Shown here: positions 28,023 through 37,093 of the stretch, piece after piece
Numbering within the stretch: position 1 is the first letter of the stretch
Layout: every line of letters begins with the position of its first letter
Assembly (NCBI GenBank): GCA_965662345.1
Contig: CBFIHE010000004.1
Coordinates: 86,513 to 150,512 of the forward strand
DNA: 64,000 nucleotides
Source: UBA6049 sp965662345
GTDB lineage: Bacteria; Bacteroidota; Bacteroidia; Flavobacteriales_G; Salibacteraceae
Reading direction: 5' to 3'
The notes under the pieces: generated by a model
The model's input: only the letters and a program-made list of their open reading frames with translations
Told to the model about the DNA's origin: nothing
Database searches by the model: none
Translations under genes and position numbers: made by a program

Positions 28023-28340
28023 ATGGATACCTCACGCTTAGAAATGATTGAGCAAATGCTCAAAAAAGATCCTTCAGATGATTTCTTAGTATATGCTGCG
28101 GCCTTGGAAAACCAAAAGTTGGGTAAGCTCCAGAAGGCGATTGAATTACTTGCTGGGCTAAAGGAGCGTTCTCCAAGTTACCTAGGAACGTACTATCAAT
28201 TGGGCAAGCTACTAGAAGAAACTGGAAAAGAATCTGAGGCCATTGAAACATACAGAGCAGGTATTCCTATTGCTCGTGAACAAAATGACATGAAGGCTTC
28301 TGGTGAATTAAATGAAGCGTTAATGCTATTGGAAGACTAA
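28023..28340 (+). CDS. Small tetratricopeptide-repeat protein
   Basis: 105 aa from the ATG at 28023 (MDTSRLEMIEQMLKKDPSDD). About two and a half TPR-like helix pairs are visible: FLVYAAALENQKLGKLQKAI and YYQLGKLLEETGKESEAIET, the second with the canonical Gly and Ala positions. No signal peptide, so it is cytoplasmic. TPR proteins of this size serve as protein-protein adaptors; the partner is unknown. It is transcribed divergently from the imelysin operon and convergently with flavodoxin. Confidence 0.82.
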   Translation: MDTSRLEMIEQMLKKDPSDDFLVYAAALENQKLGKLQKAIELLAGLKERSPSYLGTYYQLGKLLEETGKESEAIETYRAGIPIAREQNDMKASGELNEALMLLED

Positions 28341-28347
28341 AACACAA

Positions 28348-28383
28348 AACCGATTATTGATTCTCTAATCATTAATCGGTTTA
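28348..28383. terminator. Bidirectional terminator between TPR and flavodoxin genes
   Basis: Stem AACCGATTA.TGATT / AATCA.TAATCGGTT around a 4-base loop CTCT, between convergent stops at 28340 and 28414. Confidence 0.75.
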
Positions 28384-28413
28384 GTTAAAAATATGAATGT
28401 GGGTTTATAGTTT

Positions 28414-28926
28414 TTAGATGCCGAACTCGCCTTTAATTTGGTTCACCCACTTAGTAACTCTTTCTTCAGTAAGTTCATCTTGATTGTCTTCATCTATGGC
28501 TAAGCCCATAAACTGACCTCCATCTACTTCTGCTTTGGATTCATCATGCTCATAACCATCTGTAGACCAGTATCCAATGAGTTTTGCACCTTTTTCTAGT
28601 GCTACTTTGCCTAAGATTCCAACACCATCAATAAAATAGTTGCTGTATCCGTACTGATCTCCCAATCCAAAGAATGCGATGGTCTTGCCGCCAAAATCAA
28701 GATTTTCGAAATCATCAAAATAGTCATCCCATGCACTTACCAATTGGCCATCGTGCCAGGTTGACAAACCGATAATCCATTTATCGTACTTATTAAAATC
28801 ATCGGCATCAACATCATACACGTCATATACTTCTATGATGTCATCGCCAATTTGATCTTTAATCATCTCGGCTACTGCCTCTGTACAACCCGTATCTGAG
28901 CCGTAAAACAATCCTATTTTTTCCAT
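28414..28926 (-). CDS. fldA: Flavodoxin
   Basis: 170 aa, small FMN-binding electron carrier of the cytoplasm, often made when iron is short. The phosphate-binding loop is GLFYGSDTGCTEAVAEMI at residues 5-22. The FMN-stacking regions are LSTWHDGQL at about 54 and GLGDQYGYSNYF at about 88. Length and order match long-chain flavodoxins. Its nearness to an imelysin/TonB operon fits iron-limitation physiology, though it has its own promoter and no shared transcript. Confidence 0.95.
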   Translation of the reverse strand: MEKIGLFYGSDTGCTEAVAEMIKDQIGDDIIEVYDVYDVDADDFNKYDKWIIGLSTWHDGQLVSAWDDYFDDFENLDFGGKTIAFFGLGDQYGYSNYFIDGVGILGKVALEKGAKLIGYWSTDGYEHDESKAEVDGGQFMGLAIDEDNQDELTEERVTKWVNQIKGEFGI

Positions 28927-28954
28927 GCTAAATGTTCTGTGATAAAAGGAGCAA

Positions 28955-28962
28955 CAAATTTA
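28955..28962 (-). promoter_or_regulatory. -7 element TAAATTTG of the flavodoxin gene
   Basis: Exact TAnnTTTG match on the minus strand, about 28 bases before the ATG at 28926. Confidence 0.5.
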
Positions 28963-28995
28963 CAATGACTAACGCGTGTAGCCCTATGATGTTTG

Positions 28996-29664
28996 TCACA
29001 TTTCTTGATTGAAAAGGAATTTATTCGGACTAATCAAGTTCTCTTTAACCGCATAGATAACAAGCCCTGCTGTATTGTTAATCCCTAGCTTATTCATAAT
29101 GTTTTTGCGGTGAGTCATTACCGTGTGTGTGCTCAGACATAAAGAGTCTGCAATTTGCTTATTGGTTTGCCCAGCTGCTACTTGTTGAATGATTTCAATT
29201 TCGCGCAACGATAAACTTATAGGCTCACAACTTACAAAGTCATCATTTGTGCCGTCTTCGCCAATAACGTCTAATACTTTGCCACAAAAAAAGCGCTCTT
29301 TGGAATAGGCAGCTTTTACGCTGTCTATTATCTCATCGTGGCTACAATCTTTTTGAATGTGTGCATCTACACCCATTCGCATGGCTTCACGAACTTGTTC
29401 TTTATGGGTAAACTCTGTAACGGCTACAAACGCTAATGAAGGCCTGTTTGCTTTTATTTGCTTAATATCATTTAGACCAAAGCCTGGTGTTGTGTAATCA
29501 ATAACAATAGCATCTGGTACTAAATCACTATGTAGTTGGTGAAGTTCCGCGCTATTCTCTGCCTCTGCTACAACATCTAATACATCATCTGTGCTAAAGA
29601 TTGTTTTTAATCCTTGGCGAGAAATGTAATGGCCGTCTGCCAATAATATGCGGATGCGCTTCAT
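28996..29664 (-). CDS. Response regulator, NarL/LuxR type
   Basis: 222 aa. Receiver domain 1-120: phospho-acceptor Asp in AIVIDYTTPGF (about 56) and the conserved Lys in AHIQKDCS (about 107). The acidic pair that normally binds Mg reads LLADGH instead of LADDH, so one acid is lost. A LuxR-type helix-turn-helix occupies about 148-210 (LSLREIEIIQQVAAGQTNKQIA). No sensor kinase gene is adjacent, so it is an orphan. With one pocket acid missing, phosphorylation may be weak; targets are unknown. Confidence 0.9.
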   Translation of the reverse strand: MKRIRILLADGHYISRQGLKTIFSTDDVLDVVAEAENSAELHQLHSDLVPDAIVIDYTTPGFGLNDIKQIKANRPSLAFVAVTEFTHKEQVREAMRMGVDAHIQKDCSHDEIIDSVKAAYSKERFFCGKVLDVIGEDGTNDDFVSCEPISLSLREIEIIQQVAAGQTNKQIADSLCLSTHTVMTHRKNIMNKLGINNTAGLVIYAVKENLISPNKFLFNQEM

Positions 29665-29688
29665 TAATTTAGACTAATTCTAAAGACA

Positions 29689-29696
29689 CAAATATA
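29689..29696 (-). promoter_or_regulatory. -7 element TATATTTG of the response regulator gene
   Basis: Exact TAnnTTTG match on the minus strand, about 24 bases before the ATG at 29664. Confidence 0.5.
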
Positions 29697-29759
29697 GGTG
29701 CTTGCCATCCATTTGCTGTTCCTAATAACAAAAAAGATTTTCCTGAGTTTTCAACCAAG

Positions 29760-30674
29760 CTAGCTTACCTCTACTGTAGTTCCTTCTCTGCCCAAGCGGG
29801 TATTCTCAAAGACAGATTTAGCTTCATTCAAATGGTCTGTATAATCAAAATAGCGTGCGCTGTAGTGACCAATAACCAATTGTCCTACTTCTGCTAGCTT
29901 AGCAATAGTAGCGGCATCTTTGGCTGTACTATGTTTAGTTTGATTGGCTCTTTCTCTTCTATCTTCTAAGAAAGTAGCTTCATGATACAGCAAATCTACC
30001 CCTTTAATAATGGGGATAATTGCCTCTGAATAAGCTGTATCTGAGCAAAAGGCAAAGCTGTAACTCTTTTTGGGCTCTGTTGTAATTTGCGCATTTGGGA
30101 TGCTGGTTCCATCTTCTTTCAGAAAATCTGCACCCTGCTTGATTTTGGGTATCTGTTCCAAGGGAATACCTAGCTCCACAATTTTCTCGCGCACTAGTTT
30201 GCGCTTTCTTGGCTTTTCTCTGAAAAGAAATCCGTTGCAGTCTATCCCGTGGTCTAGTGGAATGGTTAATACCTCTACTCCATCATCATCATAAATCAGC
30301 TTAGATTCACCAAAGTCTAATGAGTGAAAATGCCATTCATAACTCAAACGAGTATCTGCTAAGTCTAATTGAATCTGAAGCACATCTAACAAGCCTGGAG
30401 GCCCATAAATGTGCAGTGGAATATTTCTCCCCAGCATATGCATGGTATTGATTAAACCAATCAATCCAAAATAATGATCACCATGCAAGTGGCTGATAAA
30501 AATGGCCTTTATCCGTTGTAATTTAATGCGGTGCCTGCGCAACTGCATTTGAGTTCCCTCACCACAATCAACCAAATAGCGAGATTGATTAATATCTACC
30601 ACTTGGGCTGTGGGGTAACGAGTTGCAGTGGGAATAGCTGAATTTGCTCCTAAAATGGTAACGGATAAACCCAT
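29760..30674 (-). CDS. rnz: Ribonuclease Z
   Basis: 304 aa, metallo-beta-lactamase-fold endonuclease that trims the 3' end of tRNA precursors. HxHxDH motif HLHGDHYFGLIGL at about 61. Other zinc and substrate residues lie in DCGEGTQ (36), FCSDTAYSE (about 211), YHEATF (about 232) and GHYSARY (about 270). Length equals the usual short form. It lies 4 bases downstream of a T9SS protein gene in the pyrR-pyrB run. Confidence 0.95.
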   Translation of the reverse strand: MGLSVTILGANSAIPTATRYPTAQVVDINQSRYLVDCGEGTQMQLRRHRIKLQRIKAIFISHLHGDHYFGLIGLINTMHMLGRNIPLHIYGPPGLLDVLQIQLDLADTRLSYEWHFHSLDFGESKLIYDDDGVEVLTIPLDHGIDCNGFLFREKPRKRKLVREKIVELGIPLEQIPKIKQGADFLKEDGTSIPNAQITTEPKKSYSFAFCSDTAYSEAIIPIIKGVDLLYHEATFLEDRRERANQTKHSTAKDAATIAKLAEVGQLVIGHYSARYFDYTDHLNEAKSVFENTRLGREGTTVEVS

Positions 30675-30678
30675 GTAT

Positions 30679-31392
30679 TTAATGGATTACAGCTAGTTGT
30701 TTACTGTAACGCTCACCATTCACCTCTGCACTTATCACATAATATCCTGCAGGCAACTCTTCTGTAGAGATGCGGTTAATTCCTGGGAGTAAAGTACCGT
30801 TATACACTTCGTTCCCAAGTACAGAATACATGCGTATTGAACCCGCATCGCTTTGCGCGCTAAGTTCCAATGTAACCTCATCTTTAGCTGGATTAGGGTA
30901 CACCTGAAGTAACTCTTGTGAAACGTTCTCTGAAACGCTAGATGCATCTACAACAATCAATGGAAAAGTCTCATCAAAAGTAGAAGGCAACAAACTTGTA
31001 TATACCGCTCCGCTAACCGTTACAAGAAAGGTATCTGCAACCTGTGGTGTACCGTAGTAGTGTAGACACCCTTGTTGACCGCCTAATGAAAAACAGTCTG
31101 TATTATGGCATCCATAAGTCATTCCTGGAGGTAAACCTGTTACAGAGGTTAGCACTAATGAATCAACACTAACATCTATAGTTCCAGGACCTATAGGATT
31201 ATCAATGGCCGTATCTGAGGGTACATTAATCGTTATGGTATCTCCGTAATATTGCCCCAAATACAGTACGGCTCCTCCAGTTGTATCTGGAACTGGGTAT
31301 AAAAGAGAGGTAGTATCATCTTGACTAGGAACACATTGCGCTCCGGCCATAATTGTAGAAACTGCAAATAAGAAAGTGTATACGTATTTCAT
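30679..31392 (-). CDS. Secreted protein with T9SS type A sorting domain
   Basis: 237 aa from the ATG at 31392 (MKYVYTFLFAVSTIMAGAQC). The ATG at 31416 would overlap the STAS-like gene and spoil the signal peptide. The mature N-terminal part is about 135 residues, beta-rich, with four clustered cysteines (for example YGCHNTDCF, QQGCLHYYG), and unrecognised. The C-terminal 75 residues (VYPNPAKDEVTLEL ... YYVISAEVNGERY) are a T9SS domain, so the protein is exported and probably surface-attached. It sits oddly inside a housekeeping operon, 4 bases after the STAS-like gene. Confidence 0.85.
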   Translation of the reverse strand: MKYVYTFLFAVSTIMAGAQCVPSQDDTTSLLYPVPDTTGGAVLYLGQYYGDTITINVPSDTAIDNPIGPGTIDVSVDSLVLTSVTGLPPGMTYGCHNTDCFSLGGQQGCLHYYGTPQVADTFLVTVSGAVYTSLLPSTFDETFPLIVVDASSVSENVSQELLQVYPNPAKDEVTLELSAQSDAGSIRMYSVLGNEVYNGTLLPGINRISTEELPAGYYVISAEVNGERYSKQLAVIH

Positions 31393-31396
31393 AAGC

Positions 31397-31771
31397 TTAA
31401 TCTTCTTCGTTTTCAAAATCTATATGAGCGCCCAATTCACGCTCTACTTCTTCCATAAATACGAGGTCTTGTGCCTCAGTTATTGTTGGGGTTTGTTCTA
31501 TGTTGGGGAGTAAGTACCCGAGTTCTTCGTCTAAACCTGCAATAATGAATGAAAGTTCTTCTGCCATTACCTGCTTAAAAAAGGCTTCAATAACTTTAAC
31601 ACACTCAACATCAAGTGTTAGCACCTCCTCAAGGTTTAACACTACATTACTCTCTGTATGTGAAGACGTATATTCTGTTAAAAGGTTTGTAAGCAAAGCC
31701 GATGAAGGAGCTGAATCAGCAATCTGAATCAATACGTGCTTGTCTCCTTTTTTGATGGTAAACGCACTCAT
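31397..31771 (-). CDS. STAS-like small protein
   Basis: 124 aa, no signal peptide. The alternation of predicted strands and helices, with SNVVLNLEEVLTLDVECVKV at about 42, resembles anti-sigma-factor antagonist (STAS) domains. The usual phosphorylatable Ser in the D-S-[SG] motif is not present, and the C-terminus is acidic. Its start overlaps the pyrB stop by 4 bases (ATGA). In Flavobacteriales a protein like this commonly follows pyrB and precedes rnz; its role there is unknown. Confidence 0.65.
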   Translation of the reverse strand: MSAFTIKKGDKHVLIQIADSAPSSALLTNLLTEYTSSHTESNVVLNLEEVLTLDVECVKVIEAFFKQVMAEELSFIIAGLDEELGYLLPNIEQTPTITEAQDLVFMEEVERELGAHIDFENEED

Positions 31772-32703
31772 TCTCTTTCAATTTTCTCAGCCAAAAGGTA
31801 GAGTACAGCCATCCGGATAGCTACACCGTTCTCAACTTGGTTGAGGATAATACTCGTATTGGAGTCAGCGATGTCTGAAGAGATTTCAACTCCTCTATTA
31901 ATCGGACCCGGGTGCATTATTGTTAAATCTTCTCTGCCTGCCTTTTTCAATACGTCTTTGGTAAGACCATACATCATGGTGTATTCGCGTAGAGATGGGA
32001 AATACTTAATGTCTTGTCGTTCTAGTTGAATGCGAAGCATATTAGCTACATCACACCACTTAAGCGCATTAATAAGGTTGTATTCAACTTTTACACCTAG
32101 TGATTCAATATGCTTGGGCATGAGCGTACGTGGACCGCAAACCATAACCTCAGCTCCTAATTTCTGCAAGGCGAAGATGTTAGACAAGGCCACGCGAGAA
32201 TGAAGAATATCGCCAACAATCAACACTTTTTTGCCTTCTACCGTTCCAAATTTCTCACGGATAGAATAGCTATCTAATAATGCCTGGGTAGGATGCTCGT
32301 GCGCTCCATCTCCTGCATTTACAATTCGTGCGTCTACGTGCTTACTCAAAAAAACAGAAGCTCCAGGATTAGGGTGCCGCATAACCACCATATCCACTTT
32401 CATGGAGAGAATATTATTCACCGTATCTATTAGCGTTTCTCCTTTCTTAACAGAGGAGCCAGATGCAGAAAAATTAACCACATCTGCAGAGAGTCGTTTC
32501 TCAGCTAATTCAAATGATAACTTCGTACGGGTTGAATTTTCAAAAAAGAGGTTGGCAATGGTAATATCTCTGAGCGAAGGGACTTTCTTGATGGGGCGGT
32601 TAATCACATCTTTAAAATGATCTGCGGTTTTGAAAATGAGGTCAATGTCATCACGCGTGATGTACTTAATTCCTAACAGGTGATTCACGCTTAAACTACT
32701 CAT
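31768..32703 (-). CDS. pyrB: Aspartate carbamoyltransferase catalytic chain
   Basis: 311 aa. Joins carbamoyl phosphate and aspartate, the committed step of pyrimidine synthesis. The carbamoyl-phosphate loop is STRTKLSFELAEKRL at about 55, followed by MRHPNPGA (about 109), HEHPTQALLDS (about 137) and the aspartate-binding HPGPINRG (about 267). No pyrI regulatory chain is seen beside it. Regulation may instead come from PyrR, whose gene overlaps it by 8 bases. Confidence 0.96.
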   Translation of the reverse strand: MSSLSVNHLLGIKYITRDDIDLIFKTADHFKDVINRPIKKVPSLRDITIANLFFENSTRTKLSFELAEKRLSADVVNFSASGSSVKKGETLIDTVNNILSMKVDMVVMRHPNPGASVFLSKHVDARIVNAGDGAHEHPTQALLDSYSIREKFGTVEGKKVLIVGDILHSRVALSNIFALQKLGAEVMVCGPRTLMPKHIESLGVKVEYNLINALKWCDVANMLRIQLERQDIKYFPSLREYTMMYGLTKDVLKKAGREDLTIMHPGPINRGVEISSDIADSNTSIILNQVENGVAIRMAVLYLLAEKIERE

Positions 32704-33244
32704 GCCCCTTCATTGTGTTAAGTAATACCCTACCAGATTCACCTTCCCAAATAACATCAATACGTTCAGAGGCTACAGCATCTACTGTTCTACCCATATA
32801 ATCTGGTTGTATAGGTAACTCCCTGCTGAAACGTCTATCTATCAGCACTAAAAATTCTACACTCTTAGGCCTGCCCAAATCCATCAACGCATCCATCGCA
32901 CTGCGAACAGATCTACCTGTATAGAGTACATCATCTATAAGCACAATTCGCTGCCCTTCAATATCAAAAGGCATCTCGGTATTGCTTACCGTAATGGGTG
33001 TGTCTCTTCTTCTAAAATCGTCTCTGTAGAATGAAATGTCTAACAAGCCATGACGAATGGTATCTTCTTTACGGATATTCTGAATTCTCTTGTGAAGAAT
33101 ACCAGATAGGTCCCCCCCTCTGGGTTGTAAACCTACAAGAATAGTGTCGGAGAAGTCGTTATGGTCTTCAATCAACTGATAGCTCAACCTGTTCATGGTT
33201 AAGTCAAGCTGTTTGGGGTTAAGTAAGACTTTGCCGTTTTCCAT
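32696..33244 (-). CDS. pyrR: PyrR, bifunctional pyrimidine regulator / uracil phosphoribosyltransferase
   Basis: 182 aa of the type I phosphoribosyltransferase fold. The PRPP loop is IVLIDDVLYTGRSVRSAMDA at about 95-115, with LVGLQPRGGDLS at about 37 and a C-terminal basic region. In Gram-positive bacteria PyrR binds pyr mRNA to cause attenuation. I see no convincing anti-terminator structure in the 32 bases before this gene, so an RNA-binding role here is unproven; UPRTase activity is possible. Coupled to pyrB by overlap. Confidence 0.93.
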   Translation of the reverse strand: MENGKVLLNPKQLDLTMNRLSYQLIEDHNDFSDTILVGLQPRGGDLSGILHKRIQNIRKEDTIRHGLLDISFYRDDFRRRDTPITVSNTEMPFDIEGQRIVLIDDVLYTGRSVRSAMDALMDLGRPKSVEFLVLIDRRFSRELPIQPDYMGRTVDAVASERIDVIWEGESGRVLLNTMKGHE

Positions 33245-33276
33245 TGCTCAGTGCAAATATATTCAAAGCTCAATGG

Positions 33277-33699
33277 CTACAGACTATTCATGGCTGCCAA
33301 AACACCCAATCTATATCCAGCCAAGCCAAAGCCTGAAATACTTCCTATACAATGCTTTCCTATATATGATTTATGCCTGTAATCTTCACGCGCAAAAATA
33401 TTGCTAATGTGCACTTCAATTACGGGTGTATCTATAGCCGCTACTGCATCTGCTAATGCTACAGATGTATGTGTGTAACCACCGGCATTCAAAAGAATAA
33501 CATCTGCTGTTTCGTCTAATTCATGCAATGCACTAATTAACTCCCCTTCTACGTTTGATTGCATTTGCGCGAAAGCAAATTGAGGAAACTCAGAAGTAAG
33601 CACATGCAAAAAATCATCAAATGATTGCGTGCCGTAGATATTGGGTTCGCGCTGGCCCAGCAAGTTGAGATTAGGTCCGTTTACTATAGCTACATTCAT
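33277..33699 (-). CDS. aroQ: Type II 3-dehydroquinate dehydratase
   Basis: 140 aa, third step of the shikimate pathway. NGPNLNLLGQREPNIYG at residues 7-23 holds the catalytic Tyr and Arg. NAGGYTHTSVALADA (about 71) and EVHISNIFAREDYRHKSY (about 95) hold the catalytic His and substrate binders. Length is that of the dodecameric type II enzyme. The start overlaps the WYL regulator stop by 4 bases. Confidence 0.96.
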   Translation of the reverse strand: MNVAIVNGPNLNLLGQREPNIYGTQSFDDFLHVLTSEFPQFAFAQMQSNVEGELISALHELDETADVILLNAGGYTHTSVALADAVAAIDTPVIEVHISNIFAREDYRHKSYIGKHCIGSISGFGLAGYRLGVLAAMNSL

Positions 33700-34691
33700 G
33701 ATTTGTAGTGTTTAAGTGCAGCCTCATGCGCCTGCACAATATCATCTTTTAGAGATTGTGGAGAAACTACTTTTACTTGGTTTCCAAAACCAATCAGCTT
33801 TTCTTTCAATTCGTAGGTAGGAATTACTTTCAAGGTGATTATGTCTGCTTTTATTCGCTGCGAAGCATGTAAGGGTTGACTCTCTAAGTACTTTTTTAAC
33901 AATGCATTACATTCTAGCACCACCTCTACCGGTTCTTCTTCTGCAGGTGCAGTAATACCTATGCTATACTTGAAATAGTTTGCAGGTTTGAAACGCTTTT
34001 TCCGTTCAAAGGAATCTTGGCTTAGCTGTAAATCAGAAATTCGATCAAGACCAAAAACGCGGTAATTATTTTTGTTTTCATCTAATCCTATTACATACCA
34101 GCGGTTGGCGTATTCCTTTAATAAGTACGGGTGAATGATTCTACTACTCACCACCTCTGTTCTGTAGTTTAAATAATTAAACGATACCTTGTTGCGATGC
34201 ACTGCTGCGTTGAATAAGTCTGTAAGAAACTCTTGTCCGCTAACCGTTTCAGCCTGTTCAAATTGAATAACCTCAGCCGCTTTATTATTCTCTACTGGCG
34301 AGAGCTTTACTTTATTCAATATTTTATCAATTGCCGCATCGTATTGCTTAAAAAGGCCAATGTTTTTAAACTGATATAAGGTGTTAGCGGCCATACGAAT
34401 TGCATTGATTTCTTCTGTACTTAAAGGTATATCTTCAATGCTGTATTCTGGGTCTTCGTAATAGTACCCCTGATACTCTTTGCTAAATTTAATAGGTGCC
34501 TCATATCCCAGCCCTAGGTCGTTTTTCATTGAAGCCAAATCCTTTTCTATGGTAGATTTACTTACTTCCTTGCCTAGGGCTTCTGAGCAACCATCCATCA
34601 AGTCTAGAACTCCTGGGTAAGGCTTGTATTTATTGCTGATAAGCCTATCAATTACCCGATAACGTATGAGAGCATATTTGTTTGCTGGCAT
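33696..34691 (-). CDS. WYL domain transcriptional regulator
   Basis: 331 aa. An N-terminal winged-helix-like region (YRVIDRLISNKYKPYPG, then SKSTIEKDLASMKNDLG) is followed by a WYL domain at about 165-240 (NRWYVIGLDENKNNYRVFGLDRI) and a C-terminal WCX-like extension. WYL regulators sense nucleotides or other ligands and bind DNA. It heads the run aroQ - pyrR - pyrB and overlaps aroQ by 4 bases, so it may control its own operon. The operator is not identified. Confidence 0.88.
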   Translation of the reverse strand: MPANKYALIRYRVIDRLISNKYKPYPGVLDLMDGCSEALGKEVSKSTIEKDLASMKNDLGLGYEAPIKFSKEYQGYYYEDPEYSIEDIPLSTEEINAIRMAANTLYQFKNIGLFKQYDAAIDKILNKVKLSPVENNKAAEVIQFEQAETVSGQEFLTDLFNAAVHRNKVSFNYLNYRTEVVSSRIIHPYLLKEYANRWYVIGLDENKNNYRVFGLDRISDLQLSQDSFERKKRFKPANYFKYSIGITAPAEEEPVEVVLECNALLKKYLESQPLHASQRIKADIITLKVIPTYELKEKLIGFGNQVKVVSPQSLKDDIVQAHEAALKHYKS

Positions 34692-34768
34692 TTCTTATTT
34701 GTTGCTCACCAAAGGTGCACAAAACTCTCGGAATTACCTTTCTTCAACTACCCTATACCCCTTAATAA

Positions 34769-36430
<1,662 letters not shown>

Positions 36431-36469
36431 GTTGGCATTATTTTAGCTTATCAATTGAAAACAACACAC

Positions 36470-37006
36470 ATGAAAGCACTCAAATCATTCGGTCTTCTGT
36501 TCATCGGCTTTGCTTTGGTAACATCTTGTAGCAAGCCTTTTGGCAAAAAAGTAAAAGAACCTTTTCAAGGGAATAAATACGAAAGTAATGCTCGGTTTTT
36601 TAGAGCTGTTGGAAAAGGGGTAAGCAGAGATGAAAACATTGCCAAGAAAAAAGCTTCGCACGAAGCCAAGGCAGAACTGGGAAGTCAAATGAATACCACT
36701 ATAAAAGAGGTTACAGATGACTTTATGAGTAGTACAGAGTATGAGAATAAAGATGAGATTACCGCTAAATTCCAAAGCCTAACCCGTGCAGTTGTAAACA
36801 CAGATATTGCTGACTTGCGCAAATTGGGTGAAGAAAAGTATTACGATGAAACCAACTATACGGTTTTTATGGCCTACGAAATCAAGAAGAAAGCGATGTT
36901 TCGTTTCTTGAAAAAGCAAGCCAAAGTTGACAAGAAGCTTAACGATGCGGAACGGAAGCTCATTGATGAAATGCTAGATGAGAAAATCGCAGAACTAGAA
37001 GATTAA
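36470..37006 (+). CDS. LPP20-like lipoprotein
   Basis: 178 aa from the ATG at 36470. The frame can extend to a TTG at 36455, but that adds only five residues. Signal peptide ending LVTSCSKPFG with the lipidated Cys. The mature part has the LPP20 pattern: FFRAVGKGVSRDENIAKKKA near 45, where small residues surround a repeated Ala/Lys helix that packs on a beta sheet. The acidic export signal after the Cys is absent, so it probably stays on the periplasmic side. Function unknown; it follows the ABC-F gene by 39 bases and a terminator closes the pair. Confidence 0.8.
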   Translation: MKALKSFGLLFIGFALVTSCSKPFGKKVKEPFQGNKYESNARFFRAVGKGVSRDENIAKKKASHEAKAELGSQMNTTIKEVTDDFMSSTEYENKDEITAKFQSLTRAVVNTDIADLRKLGEEKYYDETNYTVFMAYEIKKKAMFRFLKKQAKVDKKLNDAERKLIDEMLDEKIAELED

Positions 37007-37037
37007 TAGCAAGTCTATTTTCCTTAAGACAGAAAAA

Positions 37038-37072
37038 AGAAAACCCCGATTTCGCGAGAAATCGGGGTTTTA
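37038..37072. terminator. Strong terminator between the LPP20-like and S46 peptidase genes
   Basis: Stem AAACCCCGATTTC / GAAATCGGGGTTT around a 4-base loop, with A and T runs. It serves both convergent genes (stops at 37006 and 37094). Confidence 0.92.
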
Positions 37073-37093
37073 CTTTTGAATAACACGTTGAGC

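Noticed and set aside
36455..36469. TTG start for the LPP20-like lipoprotein
   Set aside because: The ATG five codons later begins a normal lipoprotein signal, so the rarer start codon is not needed.
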